Below, piece after piece: positions 31,730 to 42,549 of a stretch of 64,000 nucleotides of DNA. Position 1 is the first letter of the stretch. Each line of letters starts with the position of its first letter. Below the pieces are notes generated by a model. It had not been told where the DNA came from and ran no database searches. It worked only from the letters and a program-made list of their open reading frames with translations. Source of the stretch: Auriscalpium vulgare (lineage: Eukaryota; Basidiomycota; Agaricomycetes; Russulales; Auriscalpiaceae); NCBI GenBank assembly GCA_019915015.1, contig JAHBBC010000004.1:806001-870000 (forward strand), in the 5' to 3' direction. The position numbers and the translations under genes are program-made.

Positions 31730-33494
31730 CTAGAATGAATCCGTCACATATCCGAGCACATCCATCGCAAAGTCGTTTGAATGCTGCGTGCCTTTGTTGC
31801 GTCTCACATCAGGCGCGCCGTTAAGGTCCACGTGTACCGTATCGGGGTCACCCACGATCGTCCCGTCATCGCGGTGCACAGTCTGCGTGCGGCGGACACG
31901 TACCGTCCCGAGGGGCGTGTGGATGCCCGTGTGATTGGGACTGCGCGCGAATTGTGCGAGTTGTGAGTGAGGAGAGGCGCGGCAGCGAGACGAGTGGACA
32001 CGCACCGGAATTCCGTCAAGGACGAGTAGTTGGAGAGTCCCCTATACATGCGGGTTGCGCCTACAGACAGGACTGCGACTGTTGTGTCGCCACGACGAGT
32101 GCAGATGGTGAGCTGGCGGCGTCGTTGTACGTATCGCCGCGTGCTTACCCACTGTCAACGGGAGCATCTACAGCGTGCATAAGGCATCATCGGCAGGGTT
32201 GGTAGTACGAAAAACGCACCACATTTATCGCATCTGGTCCGCGAGCAGAAAATATCAGTCTTTGAATAGCCAAATTCTCCGGACTCCGGTGTGCGCACCG
32301 TTGAAGTTCATTAACAGAAGCACCTAGGAGCCAGCATATCAGCGTGCGTGCAGCGATTTTCATGAAGAGGGTCACCCACCACAGCAGGAATTTCAGCTAT
32401 CGCAGCCAACGCGAGCTACATCAAACTCTGCGCCATTCCATCAACACTCGAGAATATGCACATCGGACAGGATGTTTAAGCACCTGGTGCCACAGAAGGC
32501 CCCACAGGCTGTGCGGACCCAAGATCTTCCTTGCACCGTACGGGTGATGCCGAAGTATGCCGACAATCATGATGATGAGCAGGCCGAAGTCGGAGATCAT
32601 GATGCCGAGGCAGTTAGCCAAGTTGTCGTCCGTGTGCAACGGTATGCAGACGCCGGACAGAGGTTCGTATGTGGTGCGAACCTGATGGATGTGTAGCACA
32701 AGTAAATCACTCCGATGGGGAGACATCGTGCGACTGACACTCACTATTGTAATGTCTAATATTTTGTTAGCACGCAAATCTCGAGGGATGGGGACAGCGG
32801 ACGTACGGTAGATATTCAGGGCAATACTGCCGAGCCAAAGAGCGATTGAAAATCCGCATATCCACATTCTGCGTTCCCAGATTGCGATACTGTCAGATCA
32901 TCAGCAGGTCTGCGGTGGGCTGGCTCTAAGGATATGCGAGCTTACATCCGCAGGACGATGATTAACGAGGCGAGGCCGAGGCTAGTATATGAAAACGTCT
33001 TCACAGACTCGTCAACACGCATTGCCACGGGTACAGGCAATGAATCACTGACATAGATTGCGATATCCCATGCCTAGGACACAGAAGCTTAACACGGCGA
33101 GGAGTGCAGGGCCGGGAATGGCACGCACTCTGCAATTCATGACTCCAGTAAAATCCTTGGTTATCGTGACGCATAGGAAGAAGACGACCGCGGTGATCCT
33201 GCACCACACGTATATCCAGATGGTCCATTGGTATGGTCGGCGCCTGAAGAGGACTGCGAGCTCGAAATGACATGTCACAGCGAACTCCCAACTACGCGGA
33301 GTTGTCGGTACACGCGATTAGCAGGATAGCGATGAGATAACTGGTACTGCCTACAGAACAATGCCCATCAAGACGTGAGCCAATTTGAGGTATACCGCTT
33401 TGCGAGCGCGTCAATTAAGTGGTGTAAATTGTGAATTCAGAGAGTGCGCACAGAAGTCCTGGGTCACAATTGCAGGGTCTTTCCAGTTTGTCAT
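31730..33494 (-). pseudogene. Array gene 5: membrane protein with nonsense codon in sixth helix
   Basis: ATG at 33494 (MTNWKDPAIVTQDF); exon sizes match gene 1 (43, 43, 21, 53, 83, 11, 48, 25, 14 and 19 nt are all present). In the 48-nt exon the conserved Met-Trp-Leu reads Met-stop-Leu: TGG has become TAG at 32418-32416. The tail frame is also shifted; VHRDDGTIVGDPD is readable in another frame. Otherwise the splice sites are intact, so inactivation appears recent. Confidence 0.82.
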
Positions 33495-35240
33495 CGCAGG
33501 CAACCTCGGAGATACGCAGAGATGGGTGTGGGGTGAGCTGAAAGAGGTGCCACTGCTCGACTTAAGACCGGTGAGACGCAACCGGCTGGGAAGGTCGCAC
33601 GGCATCTGGTGATGTCGGTGTCGCTCCAACGCAACATCCGATCACCTTCTGCGATGGCATCTATCCGAGGACGCTGTCGCCAATCTGGAGAACAGTTGGG
33701 CGATTCCCCAGAATCAGGAAGACGCCCGAGCACACCACAAAGTTCCGATCGCGATCCGTCGCGTTGCTGACTGCGTGGAGAATAAAAGGTCCCAGTCCGA
33801 GTGATATTTTCAGTCCAGCAATGAACGCAGCCCTTGCGTACCGCAGCGAGATGGGCGTGGGGCACGGTGAAAGGGGCTTCTTTGCCTACGCGCTTAGCTT
33901 CCTTGATAGCCACCCTAGGTGCTGACGCCGGTGCGGAGAAGTTAGAACGACAGCGTAGAAGCGCCATATGCGTCTACTTCGACGCGTTGAACCGATGATG
34001 CTGCATTGTCAATAATCACAGGTCCGAGTGTACGCCGTGGCTTCCAGTTGGCCGTTGGGAGACCAGGACAGGAGTGTGCACCCTCTCGGTCCTCGAATTG
34101 ACGAAGTCGGGCTATTCTGTTGATCCATTCATATCGGACAGTGTGGAGTTCACGTTGATGTCGCCGCTAGTGCGGTCACTTCTCGGGTCAGAAGATAGCA
34201 TCCGGTAGTCATGAACCCAACAGCGATAAGAACGGGGGAGAGAATGCGGAGCCCGTGAATGGCACCTTCTTTACGTTGTGTCTCTTTAAGATTCTCTCTT
34301 CTCGACTTGCGATCGCGCGGGCCAGGGGAAGCAGAAGCAGAGAACGAGGATGAGATGACAGCGGTTGGACTCCGGAGCACCGATCAGGGAGTAAGGAAGG
34401 ACATACCAAGTCGCGACCTATCACAGTCCAGATCAGCGCGGGTGGATGGCGGAACGCGTATGCGGGGCCAACGCGCGAACTTTGCTTCGTCGCTAAGAGG
34501 GTGTGGGAGTCCGAGTTTGCTTTGAAGGAGATTGGAGCCTCGAGAGTGAATTGACTGACTGCAAAAGAGGTATGAGCTGAGACGTACGTGTACCCATCCT
34601 GCAAAGCACGCACCTGCCCTGCTCCGACTACTGTCCTTGCCCATCCAGAAAGTCCGCGTTATTGAGAATGAGCCCTCCATAGCCATAGTGTCCTGGGGTT
34701 TCAAATGTTCAAAAGCTTGACGTCTTAATTCAGAGTTTTTCAAGGGTAGTTCAGTATGTAGACCACTGCACCAACAAGGCGGCGGGAGAGAGACGAGGAC
34801 AAGCGAGCGGCTCGAGCCCCCAAGGTTCTGGTTTCGGGGTCCAGCTCTGCCAGCGCTCCGAGTCTGAGTCCCATCGATGTCGAGGTTCAAACGTTCACGT
34901 TCCTCCCTCTTGCCATCATGTCTCTAGTTCCACTGGACGCTCGGGCACGCCGGATGACACGATCTGCAGGGAAAACCGTGGCCAATAAGTATATGTCATG
35001 ATTTTGAGCGGGTGAGCGCGGTGCTATCCTTACTGTCCTGGGGGCGTGGCGTCTCGCAGTCACGGCGCTGTTTCGCGCACTACTCGAGAGATAGGGAAAG
35101 GCAAGGATTACCACAGCTTATATTTGGAAAAGCGATACATGACTGACATACAGACTGACGATCCCGATCCGAGAGCGGCTACCTATAGCAAGGTGCATCT
35201 GGGGTTTAGGATTGACGACACCGGTACCCGCATACCAGCC
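33495..35240. other. Right-hand flank of the array
   Basis: Carries the unit 5 promoter-side flank related to those of units 3 and 4, fading out at about 34.9-35.1 kb. The long minus-strand frame at 34384-34890 has no recognised motif. Confidence 0.4.
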
Positions 35241-36073
35241 TCACTGGTAGGTAGGGCGCAACACGGGGCGGGGCGCAACACGGAGGATCGGATACCAACT
35301 GCCGTGGGTCAGATTCAGCGCGCCGACGATTGTGACATCGCCCGGGCATACGCCGTTGGCTTGATCGATGACGAGGCGCTGCGGGGTCTGCACCGGGCTA
35401 TGCACGTCGCGCACGGCGCCTTTCTGTACATCGCGGGCGTCAGTTCTGCGAGCTAGCAGCTGGAGCGGAGGAAGCTACGCACGGTGATGAATTCCAACAC
35501 GTCTTCGGCGATGATCCAAAGCAGGTCGTCCACGCTGATGTTCTCCCGCCTGGTCGGGGTCCGACGCGAGTACTTGTATTCGTGGTATCCCGGCCACTAC
35601 GCGCCCCCGTCAGTCCAATTCAGCGAAGCTCGACGGGCACTCACCGCGATGCATATCTGAAAGCACGCAGATGGCGCACTTATCGTCTCCTCAGCGCCGA
35701 CAATCTTGCAATCGCCCTCTAGCATGTCGAACACTTTCACGCCGGGCTCTGCTGCGCCCTCGTGTGCGAACCACACCGGCCACCCGATGGGACCCGCTCC
35801 CGGGGTGCACGGCAGTGGGACGAGTGTGCCGATGCGCGCGTTGTGCACCCAGTCGACGCACACAAGCACGGGCTCCGCGCCGTCCTGCGCGGAGACGAAC
35901 AGCGGGCGCGCGGGGTCCGCGTACAGCTGCGGCGCGCGCAAATCTTGGGCGCCAGCGCTGCGCGCTGCGAGCGCGAGATGCGCGGACGCACCCGGGGCGG
36001 AGAGCACGCCGCCGAGGACGCCGACGTTCAGCGTGGTTTCTGTTTGTTTGGGGGTGAGGACGACGATGGACAT
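35241..36073 (-). CDS. Unknown three-exon gene, 241 aa, intact
   Basis: Exons 36073-35645 (143 codons), 35596-35483 (38) and 35423-35241 (61 including stop), all phase 0. Introns of 48 and 59 nt have GTGAGT and GTGCGT donors; the second has a CTGAC branch site. Exon 1 encodes TPKQTETTLNVGVLGGVLSA and a Trp-rich segment; exon 2 encodes WPGYHEYKYSRRTPTRREN, and I recall WPGY-plus-basic motifs from other agaricomycete hypothetical proteins; exon 3 encodes GDVTIVGALNLTHGSWYPIL. No signal peptide or membrane segment. It is the only clearly intact non-membrane-protein gene between the array and gene 6. Function unknown. Confidence 0.65.
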
Positions 36074-37291
36074 GATGGCTGCGGGTGGTGTCGTTTGGGT
36101 GGTGGGTGAAGGAAGAGAGCGAACAGGCTGTTATTTAATCTGTTGCTCAGTCCGCGAGCAACGCGGCCACAGTGGACACTAATTTCCCAACAATGGGCGC
36201 ACTTTTTATAGGACGAGCAAAACTGCGGCTTGACATGGGCTTGAAGCTTGACGTCGACACATGCCGCTTGCATGCCGCCGCTTTTCATGCCACGAAGCGA
36301 GTGAAGAAGCTGGGTGCGTACCTCAAGGCAACGATATTTGCCTGCAAAGCGGCGGTCATTCCTGCGGTTAGGTATGTCTCTAGGGGCACAACATCACAGA
36401 CCGGCGCTCCGACTTCGAGGGAGACGGAGATCCCGGTCACAGTCACCGTTTTGCGGAGTCTCTACCCGTTACTGCGTGACATTGAGTCACGGTAACAGTA
36501 CTACCGCCGACTCGAACTTGAAGCCACCACGCCAATGCGCACTTGCAAGTTGCGAGCCCCGCTGTCAGAGTCCTCTGTTGTCGCCGCCATTTTATGGGAT
36601 GTATGAAGGCGGCGAAACGAGGTTTTGGATTGTTTACGGTGAGTAGATGACTCATCAGATGGGTTTCGTCAGGTTTCGTCACGGTCTCAACTGTCGACCT
36701 TCGCACCTTTAGGTCTCTGCACAAGACTCCAATTCCGGGAGCTCTAGCCTTAGGTTGCTCCTGGATCATAGGCTGTTCGAACAGCGCGGTGCCCACGAGG
36801 TGGTAAAGGTCATGGGACGGAACTTCAACGGCGACATCTCTCCTGCGTGATATTGTTGGTGCCTCGGTGATCAAGAACGCTCCGTGCCTGCTTCTTTGCT
36901 CCTGACCTCTCCTGATACCAGCCTCATCCAGCTCAATCCCAGCAGATGCATAGCGGAACCCCTCCATATATTCCAGTCGTCCTCGTGCACGATGTCCGAC
37001 ACACTCTGACGACCATGGTCTATCGACAATTTGACCCATAAGTGCTCGGCCTGGCACACGAGCGGTCAAGGCGTCGTTGCGATGCATGCATGATATCATG
37101 ATGTAATATAGCTCCGGACCCTTCCGGACCGCGCGCTTTTGACCCTGCAAAGGGTTTCTAGGTCTTCCCAGCCTCGTTTGTTCTCAGTCGCTATCGTCCC
37201 TGGAACTTTTCCCCCACCGCGTCTGCAGACCGCTCGAGCGACTTTCCTTCATGCTCTGAATGTCCTCTGCTTCGCGAAGCCTCTGCCCGCT
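36074..37291. other. Intergenic, no supported gene
   Basis: A 235-codon minus-strand frame (36443-37150) is open but has no motif, no splice logic and biased basic composition; it is treated as chance. Confidence 0.4.
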
Positions 37292-39156
37292 ATGCCGAAC
37301 TGGCACGACCCCGAGCTTCTGCTGAAAGACCATCGTGCGTACACTGCGGCACCGTTGTGAAGGACCGGAGCTAATATGTTGCGTGCAGTCGCCGTCATCA
37401 AGCTTGACCACGCTCTTGGGGGACTGTATCTGTACGTATCTCGACATTCCACCTATCTCTGGTGCTCATCGTCTTTCGAACAGCTGGGAATTCGTGTCGA
37501 CTTTCGACTACGAATGGAGCATTATCACTGGGAAACGGTCGTATAGCTGGACCATTTATGTGCGTTCTTTCTACCTAGCTGCTGCATGCCGATCACTAAT
37601 CCAGCGCTCTGGCGCGTTCGAAGGTATATCTTGTGTGTAGATTGAGCGCGCTGGCTGCCTGGTGTATCATGTTCATTGGGCTCGATTACTCGAAACGCAT
37701 CAATTGCGGCGTGCGTGTCTTCCCCCTGAGCGCCCCCGATGAAGCTGATGGCGACCGATCTAGGCATGGGAGAGCTCTTTCGACGTGAGTACGCATTGTT
37801 CTTGTGAAAGTCCTGTTGCTGATATCGTACCATCGTATGCAGGGCTTTGCCTACTTGGGGCTGGCCTCTGCATCGTTCATTATACTGCTACGCAAGTGCG
37901 CACCTCTTATACGCCCTCATGTTGCGACTGCTGACGGCGGCGGTTTCGTCTTTCCATTGTTTCCGCCGCAGCTATGCCATATGGGAACGGAATCGCTACA
38001 TCTTGGCTGTATCGATTGGTGTCTGGCTTGCCAGCATCGGTCTGAACATCCGTGGTAAGCTCGACATTCTCTCCCGTCTATCGTACTGACGCACTTCAAA
38101 GGCATCATCATGGTAAGATCCTGAGCAGTCGCTATTCGCGTACTCACACAGCCGTACTAGAGCCAATCCCAGTGGGAGTCCGTAACATCGAGCTGCATCG
38201 AGGCAGACGTCGAACGCGCCCTCGCCAACGCCATCGGCATCCTCGTATCCGACATTGTTCTCCTCGTGATAATGATCGTCGGCCTCCTACGCTCGCGCAG
38301 CGCAAGCAAGGACGGGCTGTGGCGCTTGCTTTTTAGCCAGGTGCGGCCGTCAGCGTCTTTTTCTGATGGGAAAGTGATGGCTGAGTTTGCCTGCAGGGAA
38401 TTGTATGGCTAACCCTGGCAGGGCTCGTAGAAGTCCCACCCGTCGTGAGTGTTGTAAGATGTATGATCGCCGATGTTCTAATTACTCAAGGTATCCAATG
38501 ACTCCAGGTTTTCATGGTGTTGAATCTCAACGGTAAGTGTTGTTGATATGGGTCACCCACCGGCGATTCTGAGCTAATTTACGGTCCAGATGCCTGGAAT
38601 TTGGTAAGCATACTCTTGTTGGTTCTTTTCGCCACCGACTAAACACGCGCGCAATACCCAGATGTTCCAGCCTCTTGAATGTACGTCTGAAACACACTTC
38701 TCGAAGAGACTGTCCTGACGCGCTATCCGCTGTCCAGTCATCGTTCTGTGGGTCTTGCTCTCCGCGGCGCTCACAGCGCCCTTGACTGACTGGCACCACG
38801 CAGCGTAATCGGTGCGACGCGCATGTACCGGTCGCTAACGGACTTCGACGGTGACGCACTACTCAGGTACACGCTACGCCTCCTCATCCTTTGAACGCCA
38901 GCGCTAACCTTTTGCGAGCAGCACGGACATCTCCTTGTCTCATCCACAGAGAGTGAGCTTGGCATGCCAGGAGACGCAATTGGAATTTTGCGGTCCTTCG
39001 GCATACGACAACGCGCCGCCTGAAGTCCACACGAATCTAGACATAGACAGGGGTACAGTCTGTTCTTCGGAAGATAGATCCATGAAAGAGCGGTGGGAGA
39101 TGGAAGACAATGCGCAAGGCTTTAATCACAATAGTCGTAATGTACCAACGAAATAA
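37292..39156 (+). CDS. Divergent relative of array genes: multi-pass membrane protein, 16 exons, 336 aa, intact
   Basis: Exons: 37292-37334, 37389-37431, 37484-37559, 37624-37710, 37764-37784, 37843-37895, 37972-38054, 38102-38112, 38161-38340, 38397-38444, 38508-38532, 38590-38603, 38662-38680, 38738-38747, 38804-38866, 38922-39156. All are GT-AG and the frame closes at TAA 39154-39156. Motifs parallel the array: MPNWHDPELL, WEFVSTFDYEW, KRSYSWTIY, AIWERNRY, LVSDIVLLVIMIVGLL, VLNLNDAWNLMFQ, GATRMYRSLTDFD. About seven membrane helices are predicted from hydrophobicity (roughly residues 15-33, 57-77, 91-107, 116-134, 164-184, 202-224, 228-247). It has three introns the array copies lack and an unrelated tail. 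Likely the old single-copy locus; function unknown. Confidence 0.85.
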
Positions 39157-42104
39157 GTATATCGTGAAACTCACAATCGCGGCAGAGTGCTTGGTTATTT
39201 CTGCGCTGACTACCGCAGTAGTATCCGCCCCTAGCGGCCACTGCTATGGCCACCATCATTCCCTTAGTGTCGATCCGCAGCGCTTTCAGACACCGCAGAA
39301 GGAATAAGAGGTCGCAGCGCCGCCATGGACCATCCTAGACTCGTCCGGATCACCACCTGGCCACATCAACCCGCAGCGAGGCGCTCATGTCTCAGTCTCG
39401 ATCGTGTCTACATGGCACAAGTGTGCCATTGTCTTCCATTGTCTTGCCTAGCATCTTGTCCATCTACGACAACCTTCTATGAGACACGCCAATTCCTGCA
39501 CGCATAGACCGTTCCCTACAACGCAGGGAAGTTCATAGCGTCCAGTTGCACGGTATTAAATGCGCGCGCGTCGATGGCCCTCCTCCGCCTATCAACCTCA
39601 TCCCCACTTCGCAGAATTTCCGCTTTTAAATACATTCAAATGGACCACAGTGACTACCTGAACACGCGGCGGGTGCCCGTACGTCGTCCCTCGACCCTGC
39701 CTGCACGCACTCACACACTCACCCACCACCAGACGCGCAGCACCTTGCTTCAAAGCCACATCAGCGCCGCCCTCGGCTACGATTTCGCCGTAACGCACCT
39801 CCAGAGCGCAGCTAGAGTCTTTGGGGGGATTGTGGCGGATGTCATTCTGTATGAACATGATCATCGCGTAGGCGCAGTGCACATTGGGGAACCATATTCT
39901 GGCGGCAGGCGGTTCAGGTTGATTGCCGTCACTGGGTGCATGGCAGCATTTTTTGGGGGGGAAATGGTGTCATAATGCTCCGAAAAGACAGCAGGAATCG
40001 AACCATTTTTGTCGCACGAAAATGGTAACAACATATAATGAGTTTTGCATCGTATTTGCACCGCAACAAATGTACGAATATCAACAATGTTCGTCACAAT
40101 AGCTGCATCATGTTCTATTTCAAAAATGCTATTTTTGCACACGTTTTTTGTGCTTCTACCTGCGTACAAAAATCATGTGCGCAACCAATTTTTAGATCCC
40201 CACAAGTGTAATATAATTCTACTCAAACAGAGCATTTCCTCATCATTGTTGCAGCCGAAAGATTTTTCAAATACCCTGTGATGTTTGCACCAGGTTTGGC
40301 GAGTGAAATCGTGCAATTTTGTGATAGCTTTAGTAGTCCGGCTAGCCCTAAATTACTTCATACTTTTTGGATCACAAATCCTTGTGCAACAATGAGCTCT
40401 TTTTTCCATCATGGTTGTAGATTTTTTGCGGCTCAAAAACGCCAACCCAAAATTTAATGGCTCAAAAGTATAGGCATACTTGATGATGCCTTCAGCATTT
40501 TAGGGTACAAAGCTATAGGATCTATGAGGTCGAGGAGGCTGCAAGGATCCGGGAATCATGACGCCGGCAGCTAATTTGCGGCGCGGTACCTCATATGCAT
40601 GAATCTCCCGGTGGGAGGCACGGCGCGCCGTCGAGCAGCTGCCACAAGTTCATATGAATTTGGTCAACATAATCGTATAATGTGTTTTGTTGTCCGCCTG
40701 GAAGTGTTTCGTTCTTGCGTAGCTCGATCCTGGTGTACTTGGCCTTGACGCCTGGTCAGACGCACCCGGTGGAATCCCAGGATAGCCTGCAAAGGTATTA
40801 GTAGTCCGTCATCTCGTGGTCACTGCTCGACGCGCTCACCTTGCACGAAGTCGACAGGCTTGCTTACAGTACTTGAAGCCTTGAACCGTGAAGTGCGTTG
40901 ATGGAGCGTTGCTCGCGGGATGCGCTGAGTGCCGGCAGCCCGTCCTTGAGTATGGTGGATAAAGTGCGTCGACGGACTCGACGTGGTCACATACCTCATC
41001 GGGATCCGCGCGGCGTCGGTGTCTTCGCGGGATCAGGTGAAAGCGCGAAGGAGAACGCGAGCGATCGGACAGTAGACGCAGCTGCAGACGCGGCAGAACG
41101 GCCGCAGGACGATATGAACTAACTTGAGCAGTCAAAGATCTGACCCATGGCAGGTTAACGATAGGCGTGGTCGCCTGCAGGATGATGAATTCGTTGCGGC
41201 GAAAGAAGCCGCTAAATGTTGATCAGGTCGAAAGGGAGAATGGAGGCGGGAAGCTACGCACGTCTTTCCCCGGATGCAGACCTGTCCAACGAGCTCATAC
41301 CTGACGCCGGCGAAATTCTCGAACGAGGCTTGCGGGGATAGATTCTGGTATGCAATTGTAGAATGCAATTGTAGAATGCAATTGTAGAATGCGATGTATT
41401 GCTGCTGAATAAAGGCGCCGCCACACGGTGGGGGAAACGGGAAGACCGGCGTTACAGTGTACGCTCACCTTGGTGGCGCCACCTCAACGTGCGCGGTGCT
41501 GCCCATCAGCGCTCTAGCGGTCTCACTCGACTTGGCGGGAGGATATTGAAGTGTATTCTAAGGCCGAAATTAGAGGTCGACATGGAGGAATACAAAGACG
41601 TGCGCGTGCTTACTGCCGTTCAACAGCGGTCCTCCTGGCGGATCCGCACTTTCCTCTCCTCCCCCGACATCGCTACCCTCGCCAGATTCACATCCTTCGC
41701 TCACGCAGTCCGCGCCCGTCGATACGATGTCTGACCGTCCACAGAGGTCGCCTCGCGCAAGTACCTTAGGGTGGAGCAGGCTGAAGTGATTGATAGAGTA
41801 GTCGACCGCAGTAGTGATGAAGTGGATGGGGAGTGTTGGCAGTGGATGGGGAGGCACGGCATACAGAGTGTGGGTTGACAGTGTGCCTCTGGTGTGTAGC
41901 AGGGGCGGGCAGGGACGTCGGGGGCGGGTGGCGAGACAGACGAGGGCGGGAAAAGTGAGATTGAAGATGAGGGCACGTATGTGGCTCGATTTGGCGTCTC
42001 GTGCGTCTTGACTCCCGACCTCTGCGTGTTCCAGCACCCTCACTCTTAACCTCTGCCCCTCCTCTTTCTTCTCGCCGACTTCTTATCCTTGGGTTGGGTA
42101 CACA
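39157..42104. other. Gene-poor stretch with AT-rich island
   Basis: 39.95-40.56 kb is markedly AT-rich against GC-rich surroundings. Frames at 39574-39975 and 40836-41368 have no recognised motif. A three-copy 13-bp repeat lies at 41350-41388. From about 41970 the sequence matches the upstream region of the 48-kb gene copy. Confidence 0.45.
41350..41388 (+). repeat. Three tandem copies of a 13-bp unit
   Basis: ATGCAATTGTAGA repeats three times and is followed by a partial fourth copy starting ATGCG. Confidence 0.85.
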
Positions 42105-42549
42105 ATGAAGCAGCCTGATACGCCACCTCCTTCTGGAGGCAGCAGAGGAGGTTCCCCTCGAGAACACCACACCGCTCCCCAAAACAACCCTCCTGCATCT
42201 ACCAGCCCCCACCATCGCAGTATTGGAGAGAGGCTGATTAGATTTTTCAGACGCACAGATGCTGGTACGTGGCGCTGTCGCGATCGTGCTCGCCCCACTG
42301 CTCACGCGCTGTTCTTCGAACCAACCGGCTACAGCCGCCGACCGGGCAGGTTCACGAAACCGCGTTGCGAACGTATATCGTCGCGTGCTTGTGGCTTTGA
42401 GACGAGGTTCCACCGGGGAGGGAGACAATGCAGGTAGAGAAACGCCAGCGTCCATCGACACCACGTCGGCACCCAAGTCAGTCCTGTCGCAGTATTCGAA
42501 AAAAGAGCGCGACAATTTCTCGTACGACCGGCCGCCACATGGGGAATGA
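42105..42549 (+). CDS. Small basic protein, duplicated gene copy 1, 2 exons, 124 aa
   Basis: Exons 42105-42264 (160 nt) and 42335-42549; a 70-nt intron GTACGT...CTACAG splits a codon after its first base. Exon 1 starts MKQPDTPPPSGGSRGGSPRE and ends ERLIRFFRRTDA; exon 2 encodes RNRVANVYRRVLVALRRG and ends SKKERDNFSYDRPP. Low-complexity N-terminus, basic amphipathic middle, no membrane segment. Unrecognised family. The copy at 48008 has an identical exon 1 length and the same intron position. Confidence 0.72.

Larger units (their letters stand above)
16218..35100 (-). repeat. Five-unit tandem array, 3.6-4.1 kb per unit
   Basis: The same 3' gene end recurs at about 16.25, 19.89, 23.97, 27.61 and 31.73 kb, and the same start region about 1.6-1.8 kb to its right. 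Units share exon sizes, splice sites and parts of the 5' flank. Flanks of units 1 and 2 resemble each other; flanks of units 3, 4 and 5 form a second group. Confidence 0.85.

Noticed and set aside
16218..35100. CRISPR-like array, because of regular repeats
   Set aside because: Units are kilobase-sized gene duplications with introns, not short repeats with spacers.
36443..37150. 235-codon minus-strand frame
   Set aside because: No motif, odd composition and no splice or start context; likely chance.
39985..40060. Perfect B-box word GGTTCGATTCC on the minus strand followed by TTTT
   Set aside because: No A box or cloverleaf can be drawn in the preceding 70 bases; it lies in AT-rich DNA.
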